From Paenibacillus ihbetae (GTDB lineage: Bacteria > Bacillota > Bacilli > Paenibacillales > Paenibacillaceae), in assembly GCF_002741055.1 (NCBI RefSeq), contig NZ_CP016809.1, forward strand, positions 3,066,001 to 3,130,000: a stretch of DNA of 64,000 nt, read 5' to 3'. Each line of letters opens with the position of its first letter. Position 1 is the stretch's first letter. The notes under the pieces were generated by a model, which was not told where the DNA came from, searched no databases, and saw only the letters and a program-made list of their open reading frames with translations. Shown here piece after piece: positions 1-8,598 of the stretch. The position numbers were made by a program, and so were the translations under genes.

Positions 1-786
<786 letters not shown>

Positions 787-809
787 TCAGGCGACATATG
801 ATGTTTATC

Positions 810-1046
810 CTAACCCGTTTTCCCCAGATTCATCAGAGGGGACCAACAAAAAGCACGGCCCGCTTCCCTAAGGGTGAGCGAGCTGACCTCCGACCTATTA
901 CAAACCGTCCCCGCCTCTTCGATTCGGCTATCCATCCAGGCGGCCACGATAAGCGCACAGACCTTGCAATCATGCGCATTCGGGCAGGAACAGGTTCTGA
1001 TACCTTCATCCTTGTCTTCTGCAAAGACTACATCCAGATCGATCAT
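810..1046 (-). CDS. Possible small cysteine-rich protein (78 aa), uncertain
   Basis: This is a short open frame between rpoE and pyrG, in the same direction as both. The protein has a compact cysteine/histidine patch, CSCPNAHDCKVC, at about residues 19-30, followed by a hydrophobic helix-like stretch (ALIVAAWMDSRIEEA). That spacing could bind zinc, loosely like a SWIM-type finger, but I do not recognise the family. The start has no convincing ribosome binding site, and the C-terminal third looks like unconstrained sequence. It may be a real small protein or chance coding in the pyrG leader. Confidence 0.25.
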   Translation of the reverse strand: MIDLDVVFAEDKDEGIRTCSCPNAHDCKVCALIVAAWMDSRIEEAGTVCNRSEVSSLTLREAGRAFCWSPLMNLGKTG

Positions 1047-1120
1047 GAGGTCTTGGAGAAGACATCCCTATGAGCAGAAATGTCCTCTTACAGAAGACAA
1101 CGCTATACCTGCTCATAAAA

Positions 1121-1157
1121 ACAAAAAAAGTGACCCCGAGTAGTAACGGGGCACTTT
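1121..1157 (-). terminator. Intrinsic terminator after rpoE
   Basis: On the minus strand the stem AGTGCCCCG / CGGGGTCACT (one bulge) with an 8-base loop is followed by TTTTTTTG. It lies about 170 bases past the rpoE stop and separates rpoE from pyrG. Confidence 0.8.
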
Positions 1158-1329
1158 TATATTAAACATATTTTAATCCACAATCATAAGCCCAAGCAAT
1201 AGTTTACTCTGTGCCTTGTCTGCTTGTCAAGGGAAGAAACAGGCTTAAAATCCCCCTGTTTTCCAATCTCGTTCACGACCAGCTGAAACAGGACGCGGCA
1301 AGTCGCATTCCAAGATTTCCGATCAGGGA

Positions 1330-1887
1330 TTAATCCAGATCGTCCTCTTCGAATTCCTCGCCATCCAGATTCTCTTCTTCCTCGGCTTCGGCATCCTCAT
1401 CGTCCAAATCGTCGTCATCGATCACGACATCGTCGTCAACGTCAGCGTCAGCATCGTCGTCCTCGGCGAAGAGATCGTCATCCTCGTCATCCAGGCTGTC
1501 GTAATCGTCTTCGACGTCATCCACGCTGTACGTATCCTCTTCATCGGTGAAATCATCGTCGTCATCGTCTTCGTCATTGATGATGCGAGGACGCTTGGCG
1601 TTCGCAATCGGATCCTCGGAGCGCTCCAGAGGGTACCAGCGCTTCAATCCCCACAGATTCGTTCCGACGCAAGCGAAACGTCCGTCTATATTGATCTCGG
1701 TATATAACTGGGCAATCGTTTCGTTAATCTCTTCTTCCGTAAAGCCGCGAAGCTTGGCCACCTCATTCATCAGGTCACGGTAATAATACGGCGTATTGGC
1801 CGCCTTCAGAACCATAAAAGCCAGGTCAACCATCGGGATTTCCTGGATCTTCTCCGGATCGATCTTTAAATTGAGCGGATTACTCAC
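1330..1887 (-). CDS. rpoE: DNA-directed RNA polymerase delta subunit
   Basis: Delta is a Gram-positive accessory subunit of RNA polymerase that helps recycle the enzyme and sharpens promoter response to initiating NTP levels. The protein (about 185 aa) starts MSNPLNLKIDPEKIQEIPMV and has the winged-helix HARE-HTH domain in its first 90 residues, including TPYYYRDLMNEVAKLRGF and the GRFACVGTNLWGLKRWYP motif. The second half is an almost uninterrupted Asp/Glu tail, the nucleic-acid-mimicking part of the family. GTG at 1887 is preferred over an upstream in-frame start (1908) because AGAGGAAG lies about 10 bases before it and family members begin with SNPLNL. Confidence 0.96.
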   Translation of the reverse strand: MSNPLNLKIDPEKIQEIPMVDLAFMVLKAANTPYYYRDLMNEVAKLRGFTEEEINETIAQLYTEINIDGRFACVGTNLWGLKRWYPLERSEDPIANAKRPRIINDEDDDDDDFTDEEDTYSVDDVEDDYDSLDDEDDDLFAEDDDADADVDDDVVIDDDDLDDEDAEAEEEENLDGEEFEEDDLD

Positions 1888-1919
1888 TAAGCGTACACTT
1901 CCTCTCACACAATCTTCAC

Positions 1920-1947
1920 GTTATACCCTCAACATATCCATTATCAA
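1920..1947 (-). promoter_or_regulatory. Sigma-A-type promoter for rpoE
   Basis: On the minus strand TTGATA (1947-1942) and TATAAC (1925-1920) are separated by 16 bases. The start of transcription would fall near 1913, about 25 bases before the GTG. Confidence 0.65.
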
Positions 1948-2007
1948 AACTAAGTAAAACCTATTTAAACATAAAAATCAAGTTTTTATGCGCTTGGCAT
2001 CTTATGC

Positions 2008-2215
2008 ATGGAAAAAGGCGGAGACTCTTCATCTCCGCCTTCCGACTGTATCCGCCCCTAGGATCGACTCCTTACGGGATAGATGAAAGAACCTCTGCAG
2101 GCTCCCTCCATGTATCTTATGTTCGCCCTATCGCTTTGACACGGGAAACAGGGCCTATTTCCCGGAAAAAGGGCTGCGTCCCATTCGGGCTCCCTCCCCG
2201 GCTCATACAATACTG
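2008..2215 (-). other. Hairpin-rich intergenic stretch ending in a terminator; possible small RNA
   Basis: The gap between divergent rpoE and the protease gene holds no convincing gene. On the minus strand it contains the hairpin CGGGAAA-TAGGCCCTG-TTTCCCG and ends with GGCGGAGA / TCTCCGCC followed by TTTTT (about 2042-2008), an intrinsic terminator that serves no annotated gene. A terminator with nothing upstream of it suggests a short minus-strand transcript. I saw no clear promoter and recognise no RNA family. Confidence 0.3.
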
Positions 2216-2250
2216 AAGCAACGGTTCATCGAGAAGGGAGATTGCCACAC

Positions 2251-3396
2251 ATGGACTACACCCGGATCATGCAATCACTACTTGCGGAGACGAACCCTAT
2301 GCGGAACGTCCGGGGAGAGAACCGGCGGCTCCTGACGTTTCATGACCCTAAGCTGTACCATGCGTGCATCAGCGAATGGAAGCGACTCACCGGAAAAAGC
2401 CTTTTGGTCGGTTCAGTCAGCTTCTCGCCGCTAGTCCGGACCATCATCGCTCCGGCATCCCAAACCGCAAAGCTCGAGGCGGAATTCCGGAACGAGCTGA
2501 TGATCGAGGAGGATCACCAGGTTCATATCCAAGCGATACAGGGAAGCATTGGAACGCTAACCGGGATCCCATGGGGGATTAAACAGATCAAAGCCCCGCA
2601 AACCTGGTCGATCTCAACGGGTCACCGGATCAAGATTGCCGTTATTGATACGGGTGTGGATTTTGCCCACCCGGATTTGAGATACTCCCTGGCGAAGGGG
2701 GTCAATCTTGTGAACCGGAACATCCCGCCATACGATGACAACGGGCACGGCACGCATATATCAGGCACGATTGCTGCGGCGAACAGCACGCAAGGCATGA
2801 TTGGCGTTGCGCCCAGATCGGTGGTCTACCCGGTGAAAGCCTTTGACCACAATGGGTCGGCCTTTGTATCGGATATCATAACGGCCATTGACTGGTGTGT
2901 CCGGGCCGAGGTCAATATCATCAATATGAGCTTCGGCATGCAGACCCGGAGCAGAACGTTGCTGGATATCGTCAGCAAGGCCAATCAGGCAGGGCTTATT
3001 ATCGTTGCGTCCTCCGGAAACGACGGCAAGCGCCGCACGGCCGATTACCCGGCCCGCTACCCCCATACCATTTCCGTTGGAGCAACCGACCGGAACCGCA
3101 AAATCCCCGCTTTCAGCAACCGCGGGCAATTTGTCGATATCTACGCTCCCGGCGACAAAATCGTATCCACTTGGCTGCAAGGCAAATATCATGAAATGAG
3201 CGGCACCTCCATGGCCACTTCGCATATCAGCGGAGCCATCGCGCTGCTCCTCGCCCAAAAGCCCGACCTTAAACAGGCGACGGTCAAGTCCCTGCTGCGC
3301 CGGACTTCCACCCCGCTTAAACTGAAGAAGGGCTTCAGCGCTTCCGACGGGGAGGTAAATGCCCTGAAGTTTTTGCGCGAGGGCATGAAATTATAG
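2251..3396 (+). CDS. Subtilisin-like serine protease (S8 family), no signal peptide
   Basis: This is a subtilase. The catalytic triad is visible as Asp133 in VIDTGVDFAHPD, His166 in NGHGTH and Ser320 in GTSMA, with the oxyanion Asn in ASSGND. The region before the catalytic domain, about 110 residues, resembles an inhibitor-type propeptide (HVIAP-like IIAPASQTAKLEAEF). No hydrophobic signal peptide is present, so the enzyme may act inside the cell or leave by another route. The ATG at 2251 is preferred to a TTG at 2242 because GAAGGGAG ends 10 bases before the ATG and only one base before the TTG. It stands alone, transcribed towards argS. Confidence 0.92.
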   Translation: MDYTRIMQSLLAETNPMRNVRGENRRLLTFHDPKLYHACISEWKRLTGKSLLVGSVSFSPLVRTIIAPASQTAKLEAEFRNELMIEEDHQVHIQAIQGSIGTLTGIPWGIKQIKAPQTWSISTGHRIKIAVIDTGVDFAHPDLRYSLAKGVNLVNRNIPPYDDNGHGTHISGTIAAANSTQGMIGVAPRSVVYPVKAFDHNGSAFVSDIITAIDWCVRAEVNIINMSFGMQTRSRTLLDIVSKANQAGLIIVASSGNDGKRRTADYPARYPHTISVGATDRNRKIPAFSNRGQFVDIYAPGDKIVSTWLQGKYHEMSGTSMATSHISGAIALLLAQKPDLKQATVKSLLRRTSTPLKLKKGFSASDGEVNALKFLREGMKL

Positions 3397-3449
3397 AACG
3401 CTTCGGCCTGCCCGAATCGAATAGCTCCTGTACGCCGCTGCCCATAGAA

Positions 3450-3481
3450 ACAGCCGCTTTCCATCATGGATAAGCGGCTGT
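3450..3481. terminator. Hairpin between convergent protease gene and argS
   Basis: ACAGCCGCTT and AAGCGGCTGT form a 10-bp stem around a 12-base loop. The following bases are not very T-rich on either strand, so this is a moderate call for a shared terminator. Confidence 0.45.
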
Positions 3482-3506
3482 CGATGATTATGCGTATGGA
3501 AATATC

Positions 3507-5186
3507 CTACATTCGTTCCGGCGCCGATACGCCGACCAGGCGAAGCACGTTCGCGATAACCGTGCGCACGGCTCCCAGCAGGGCCAGTCGCGCCTGCGTC
3601 TGCTCCGCATCCTCGGTAATTACGCGCTGGGCTTTATAATAGCTGTGGAACAGCGAAGCCAGCTCGTATACATAACGGATGATCCGGTGCGGCGCGTAGT
3701 TTTCGGCAGCAACCGACACCTCTTGCGGAAGCTCGCCGATTTTGCGCAAAATGTCATATTCATGCTCCGCCGTGAGCACGCCGAGTTTAACCTCGGAAAG
3801 CGGAAGGAGAGCAATACCTTGCTCCTCCGCTTGGCGGAATACGCTGCAAATGCGGGCATGCGCATATTGAACGTAGAACACCGGATTTTCATTGGAGGTG
3901 GAAACCGCCAGGTCCATGTCGAAATCGAGATGGGAGTCCATGCTCCGCATCGTGAAGAAGTAGCGGATCGCATCCACGCCTACTTCATCCATCAGATCCT
4001 CCATCGTGACCGCTTTGCCGGTACGCTTGGACATCTTTACCTTCTCACCGTTCTGGAACAGGCTCACCATCTGCGCGATCAATACCGTCAGCTTCTCCGG
4101 ATCGTTGCCCAGCGCCTCCATGGCCGCCTTCATGCGGGGAATATAGCCATGGTGGTCAGCGCCCCAAATGTTGATGATGCGGTCATAGCCGCGCTCGTAT
4201 TTGTTGCGGTGGTAGGCGATGTCCGGCGTCAGATAGGTATACGTCCCGTCATTCTTAACCAGGACCCGGTCCTTGTCATCCCCGTAGTCTGTTGTGCGCA
4301 GCCAGACCGCTCCATCCTTCTCATAAGCTTCGCCCTTGGCCTTCAGCTCCTCGAGCGACTTCTCCACCAGTCCGTCCTCGTACAGCGAGGTTTCGCTGAA
4401 CCATTCGTCAAAATGCACGCGGAACCGATTCAAGTCGCGCTTGATCTTGTCGAGCTCCTTCTCAAGCCCGAATTGGCGGAAAAACGCGGTCCGTTCGCCG
4501 GGATTCATCGCCAGAAGAGAATCGCCCTTCTCTGCGACAAGCTCTTTGGCAAAGCCCTTGATATCTTCGCCGTGGTAGCCGTCCTCCGGCATTTCAGCCT
4601 CTTGGCCAAGCTCCTGCAAATAGCGCGCTTCAAGCGATTTGCACAGATTGACCACCTGGTTGCCCGCGTCATTGATATAGTACTCCCGCGTCACATCGTA
4701 ACCCGCAAAGTCCAGCACGTTGCAGAGCGCGTCGCCGACTGCCGCTCCGCGGGCATGTCCAAGGTGGAGGCTGCCCGTCGGGTTGGCGCTGACAAACTCC
4801 ACCTGAACCTTCCGGCCTTCGCCGATATTGACGCGGCCGTAACGCTCTCCTTGCTCGTGAACCAGGGCTACGACCGGGTAAAGGTAGCTTTTGTTCAAGG
4901 TAAAGTTAATAAAGCCGGGACCGGCAATCTCGGCCTTCTCAATCGAGGCTTTCGCCGTGTCCAAATGCTCCAGGATCGCCTCGGCAATCTGGCGCGGGTT
5001 CTTCTTGGCGATCCGGGTCAGCTGCATCGCAGCGTTCGTAGCCAAGTCCCCATGCGATTTATCTTTAGGGACCTCCAGCGTAATTGCCGGAAGCTCCTCG
5101 CGGGATACCAGTCCGGCAGCGACGGCGGCATCGGCCACCGCTTCCGCGACCAGCCCGTTAATATGGTCTAGTGGATTCAATGTCAT
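3507..5186 (-). CDS. argS: Arginyl-tRNA synthetase
   Basis: This class I synthetase charges tRNA-Arg with arginine. The 559-residue length is normal for the family. An additional N-terminal tRNA-D-loop-binding domain covers roughly the first 110 residues. The HIGH signature appears as HLGHARG at 141-147 after [11 protein letters not shown], and the KMSKRTG loop lies near residue 383. The C-terminal anticodon-binding DALR domain includes [14 protein letters not shown] and ends [15 protein letters not shown]. Its ATG overlaps the stop of the upstream ywiB-like gene by four bases, so the two are translationally coupled, as in Bacillus. Confidence 0.97.
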   Translation of the reverse strand: MTLNPLDHINGLVAEAVADAAVAAGLVSREELPAITLEVPKDKSHGDLATNAAMQLTRIAKKNPRQIAEAILEHLDTAKASIEKAEIAGPGFINFTLNKSYLYPVVALVHEQGERYGRVNIGEGRKVQVEFVSANPTGSLHLGHARGAAVGDALCNVLDFAGYDVTREYYINDAGNQVVNLCKSLEARYLQELGQEAEMPEDGYHGEDIKGFAKELVAEKGDSLLAMNPGERTAFFRQFGLEKELDKIKRDLNRFRVHFDEWFSETSLYEDGLVEKSLEELKAKGEAYEKDGAVWLRTTDYGDDKDRVLVKNDGTYTYLTPDIAYHRNKYERGYDRIINIWGADHHGYIPRMKAAMEALGNDPEKLTVLIAQMVSLFQNGEKVKMSKRTGKAVTMEDLMDEVGVDAIRYFFTMRSMDSHLDFDMDLAVSTSNENPVFYVQYAHARICSVFRQAEEQGIALLPLSEVKLGVLTAEHEYDILRKIGELPQEVSVAAENYAPHRIIRYVYELASLFHSYYKAQRVITEDAEQTQARLALLGAVRTVIANVLRLVGVSAPERM

Positions 5187-5608
5187 GATTCATGAGCCTC
5201 CTGAATAGTCAAACTTATGGAAAAGTGCCCCGAAAACTCATCGAGCACGTATAGATCATACACCCATGCGGCGCGTCCGGACATACCTTCCACGGCAAGC
5301 TCCAGGCGCTGAGTGTGCGTAGACAGATTAAACGAGGTGAACGGAGAACGGTAAAATCCCGGCAGCCTCTGTCCTAATCTGAACGTCTGTTCAGATTCCA
5401 CTTCCCCGTGGCGGATAAGCTTCAGCTCATCTTCGGTCAGCTTCAGCATCGCCCGGGTTTCTCCCTGATGCGGCCCCGTCTTCGGTTCGATATACCGGAC
5501 ATACAAGGCCTTCCCTTTGGAGATCACCTCAGCCGGAAGCTCCTGAACCGTATTCTCGCCTTCGTGAAGACTTTGAAGACGGATGGTCGCTTGTTTTCGG
5601 TCGTTCAT
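5183..5608 (-). CDS. DUF1934 (YwiB-like) beta-barrel protein
   Basis: This 141-residue protein matches the DUF1934/YwiB family, which adopts a lipocalin-like beta barrel and is usually encoded just upstream of argS. Alternating polar and hydrophobic strands are evident ([51 protein letters not shown]). Family members share the [21 protein letters not shown] segment. No signal peptide or membrane segment is present, so it should be cytosolic. Its biochemical role is unknown. The stop overlaps the argS start (ATGA). Confidence 0.85.
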   Translation of the reverse strand: MNDRKQATIRLQSLHEGENTVQELPAEVISKGKALYVRYIEPKTGPHQGETRAMLKLTEDELKLIRHGEVESEQTFRLGQRLPGFYRSPFTSFNLSTHTQRLELAVEGMSGRAAWVYDLYVLDEFSGHFSISLTIQEAHES

Positions 5609-5811
5609 GATACGCTCCTCTTTTTCCTACCTATTGTATTAATATATCCAGTATGGGCCGGCAATTCAAATGAGGATGGTACAATACTTCAGAAATTATA
5701 CTTCTTCATGCAGGGTTTGCGCCATACTTTGCGACAAAAAGCCTGCTTATTTTCCCTTCCGCCCCTCACGGCATCAGGCTACCGGCCGACCTTCTGTTCT
5801 AAAGCAGGAAT

Positions 5812-5845
5812 AAGAAAAAGCTTGGTTCCCCAGGGAACCAAGCTT
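5812..5845 (-). terminator. Intrinsic terminator after GNAT gene
   Basis: AAGCTTGGTTCCC pairs perfectly with GGGAACCAAGCTT (13 bp, 2-base loop). On the minus strand it is followed by TTTTTCTTATT, just 8 bases past the stop at 5853. Confidence 0.85.
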
Positions 5846-5852
5846 CCATAAA

Positions 5853-6524
5853 TTACAGGGGAAGCAGCGCTACCTTCTCCCGCTGCTTGAGCTTTGCCAC
5901 CATATCAAGCCATGCTTGCGGCTTTTCCGGCAGGACGGCGTAGTAGCGCGTCAGGAAATTCACGATCAGCTCGGCAGGCAGCTCCGACATGCTGTCATCG
6001 CTCGGCATGAAGCAGAAGTCCAGGCCGGTTACCGCCTCCCCGTCGTTGTTCCAGGACGGGTGGACATAGTCGATATCGGTACGTTTGTAGCCAAGATGCG
6101 AGAGCACCTCGCGCCGTACAAACGGATCCATCGGCTTGATTCCGCCGAATTCGTAGTCGCTGACCCGATAAGGATCATAAATTTCGGCAAACATGCCAAG
6201 CAGCTCTTTCCCTTTGGCCGCCGCCAGGGCATGCAGGTCCTTCAAACGATGCTGCGCGAGGAACCGGCCGATGCCGAGTCCTTCGCGGCCGATGATCGTA
6301 AAGTCGGTCATCGCCACGTTCCAATCCTCGTAATACCGGTACTCGGTCGTCCCGACCACTTCCCCTTCATGCAGCGCTACAAACACGCGGATACCGGGGT
6401 CCTCAAGCGGTTCCTTCCACAGCTCGTATTCCAGCACCTCCTCAGGCGGAAACACCTCTTTCATCAGATTGTGCATGCTGCGAAACAGCGGGTCCTCGAT
6501 ACTAGTAATCCGAATATATTCCAT
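5853..6524 (-). CDS. GNAT family N-acetyltransferase
   Basis: This 223-residue protein is GNAT-like, transferring an acetyl group from acetyl-CoA to an unknown amine. The acetyl-CoA site is seen as FTIIGREGLGIGRFL at about 94-108, a variant of the usual Q/RxxGxG/A loop, preceded by the typical beta strand VVGTTEYRYY. About 60 extra C-terminal residues beyond the core domain are rich in helices. It has no membrane segment. The gene is followed at once by a strong terminator, and a second unrelated GNAT gene lies 76 bases upstream on the same strand. Confidence 0.82.
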   Translation of the reverse strand: MEYIRITSIEDPLFRSMHNLMKEVFPPEEVLEYELWKEPLEDPGIRVFVALHEGEVVGTTEYRYYEDWNVAMTDFTIIGREGLGIGRFLAQHRLKDLHALAAAKGKELLGMFAEIYDPYRVSDYEFGGIKPMDPFVRREVLSHLGYKRTDIDYVHPSWNNDGEAVTGLDFCFMPSDDSMSELPAELIVNFLTRYYAVLPEKPQAWLDMVAKLKQREKVALLPL

Positions 6525-6600
6525 GACTGCAAAGCCCCCTTCATTAATGGTCGTAGATTATGCCTCTTCATCCTTGCATAATGCATAGCTATGGAAGACT

Positions 6601-7290
6601 TTAACTAAGCCCGCCCCGTACAGCTTTAAACGGATTGCGCCATTCCATCAAAGCCCCGTAATTGCATGACTCCTCATCCTCCAGATAATCGGCCGCGACG
6701 CCGATCGGCGTGCGCCCGCAGCGAAGCAGGAACGTAATCACCGGGTCATGCAGCTTCCCCTGGACGACCGCCTCCAGATAGGATTCGGCACTCATCCTGT
6801 CCGCGTACTTGTGATAGCCCGGCATCCGGCCGCCGCCCAGCAGGCGGTCCAGCCCGCGCTGCACGGTCACATGGTACAGCGACTGGATGAGCCATTTGCC
6901 CAGCCCCAGTTTACGAAACCGGGGTCTCACGCATATATCCGCGATATAAAGCGTATTGCCGTCCGGTGTATGGGTCCGGATATACCCGTTGTCCGTTGTA
7001 TCCGCCCAGGAATGAGCCGGCTCCGAAGGATCGTAATCCACGATCAGCGAGGTAATCGATCCGGCCAGCACCCCGTCCACCTCCACGCATAACGCGCCCT
7101 CGGGAAACCGGGTTATATGCTGGGTCAGCTGTTCCTTGTTCCACCACTGCTCGGATGGATACGGCGGCGGGAAGGTTTCGGATTGAATCACGATCAGCTC
7201 GTCGAAATCGTCCGCCGTATAGCCGCGTATGACAACCGGTACCGGCCGGTCGCCGTCAAATACGTAAAACCGCTGAAAATAGCTGCTCAT
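6601..7290 (-). CDS. GNAT acetyltransferase resembling the N-terminal half of YhcX
   Basis: The protein has a standard GNAT fold with the acetyl-CoA loop VRPRFRKLGLGKWLIQSLY at about 120-138. The N-terminal stretch (VVIRGYTADDFDELIVIQSETFPPPYP) and the acceptor-site region (LLGGGRMPGYHKYADRMSAESYLEAV) resemble the acetyltransferase half of bifunctional GNAT/nitrilase proteins such as Bacillus YhcX. The nitrilase half is encoded by a separate gene 38 bases upstream. The start at 7290 (MSSYFQRF) is chosen over an upstream in-frame start because GCAGGGGGC lies 3-9 bases before it. The acceptor substrate is unknown. Confidence 0.85.
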   Translation of the reverse strand: MSSYFQRFYVFDGDRPVPVVIRGYTADDFDELIVIQSETFPPPYPSEQWWNKEQLTQHITRFPEGALCVEVDGVLAGSITSLIVDYDPSEPAHSWADTTDNGYIRTHTPDGNTLYIADICVRPRFRKLGLGKWLIQSLYHVTVQRGLDRLLGGGRMPGYHKYADRMSAESYLEAVVQGKLHDPVITFLLRCGRTPIGVAADYLEDEESCNYGALMEWRNPFKAVRGGLS

Positions 7291-7328
7291 GCCGCCCCCT
7301 GCCTTTCCGTGTTTTGTATCGATCCGTT

Positions 7329-8186
7329 TTACTCCCAATCCGGATAAAGATCCGTGCGGCGGTCGCGCCACGTCGTAACGGAACCTTTCTCCCGGACCTG
7401 ATACAACAGGTCTAAATCCAGATCGGCTGTAATAATCATATCGTGGTTCAGCTCGCCTTCGGCCAGCAGTCCTTTCGGGGGAAACGGAACGTCATTCGGC
7501 GTAATAATGGCCGCCTGGCCGAAATTGGCCCGCATCAAATCGACCGTCGGCAGCGAGCCGACCGTGCCGGTCAGCACGACATAGACCTGGTTCTCGATCG
7601 CACGGGCGTGACTCGTATACCGGACGCGGTGGAAGCCGTGCCGGTCATCCGTGCAGGACGGACAGAAAATGACGTCGGCGCCCTTGGCCTTCGCCATCCG
7701 CACAATTTCAGGGAATTCGATATCATAGCAGGTCAGCATGGCAATCGTGCCATATTCGGTCTCGAACACCTCGAGCCCCTCGCCTGCCCCCATATTCCAT
7801 CCGGTAACCTCCGACGGAGTGATATGGATCTTGGCTTGCTCGGCCACGCGCCCGTCCGGGTAGAACAGATGCGCCACGTTATACAGCTTTCCTGCCCGCC
7901 GAATCACATGCGTGCCGCCGATAATATGCATGTTATATTGCTTGGCAAGCCGGACGAACAGCTCCAGATAGCGGTCCGTGAAATCCGGCAAATCATTGAT
8001 CGATAGCGCCTTTCCCTGGTCGTCCCCAATGGACATCAGCTGGGTTGTGAAGAATTCGGGAAACAGCACGAAATTAGCTTCAAACTCTTCGGCTGTCCGT
8101 ATGTAATGCTCTGATTGCTGAGCGAAATCATCAAACGATTGGATCGTGTGCAGATGGTACTGCACGGCGGAAACGCGGAATTTCAT
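7329..8186 (-). CDS. Carbon-nitrogen hydrolase (nitrilase superfamily)
   Basis: Members of this superfamily hydrolyse amides or nitriles with a Glu-Lys-Cys triad. The expected residues are visible: Glu in LFPEFFTT, Lys in EQAKIHITP, and Cys in MLTCYDIEFPEI. It is 285 residues long, with no signal peptide. The last strand ends ADLDLDLLYQVREKGSVTTWRDRR, a conserved C-terminal motif of YhcX-like enzymes. TAAGGAGGAG sits just before the ATG at 8186, which settles the start. It is probably co-transcribed with the downstream GNAT gene, the two together equalling a split bifunctional YhcX. Confidence 0.9.
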   Translation of the reverse strand: MKFRVSAVQYHLHTIQSFDDFAQQSEHYIRTAEEFEANFVLFPEFFTTQLMSIGDDQGKALSINDLPDFTDRYLELFVRLAKQYNMHIIGGTHVIRRAGKLYNVAHLFYPDGRVAEQAKIHITPSEVTGWNMGAGEGLEVFETEYGTIAMLTCYDIEFPEIVRMAKAKGADVIFCPSCTDDRHGFHRVRYTSHARAIENQVYVVLTGTVGSLPTVDLMRANFGQAAIITPNDVPFPPKGLLAEGELNHDMIITADLDLDLLYQVREKGSVTTWRDRRTDLYPDWE

Positions 8187-8598
8187 GCTACTCCTCCTTA
8201 GGCCTTTGCTGGTTTCATTATATAAGATTATAGAGAACTTCGCTTGCGGAATCCATGATGATCTGTTTGGGGCGTAATGCCCGTAGAATGGGCAATCCAG
8301 TAGAGACCCGAATGCGAAATAGAAATTTGCTGCGAAAATAAAAGTAGTAAATTGGTGAAGGGCTCGGGAGCAGCTGCGTCCGGCTTGCCGAAATTGTGCG
8401 GAATTGAGGATATGGGTATTTTCGCACTCCCGCTTCTCGTACGTTGGCATCATTTTTGTGCGGCCGCTCGGGAAGTTTCCTTATATTGGTTCACACGAAA
8501 CCGGGAATGTGTAAAAATATTGGAAAAAGCACCATCCGAACCCGCGCCGATTCTCGCGCAAAAGCTTGGTCATTCACGGGAGGGGGAGCATAGCAACG
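8187..8598. other. Divergent intergenic region upstream of the toxin gene
   Basis: These 412 bases separate the nitrilase gene (minus) from the PrsW-toxin gene (plus) and must hold both promoters. I saw no pair of -35/-10 boxes with good spacing, no repeats and no RNA motif. Confidence 0.4.

Noticed and set aside
3645-5171. 508-codon open frame on the plus strand antisense to argS
   Set aside because: It is a shadow of the argS reading frame; it has no recognisable motif, and the minus strand encodes a complete ArgS.
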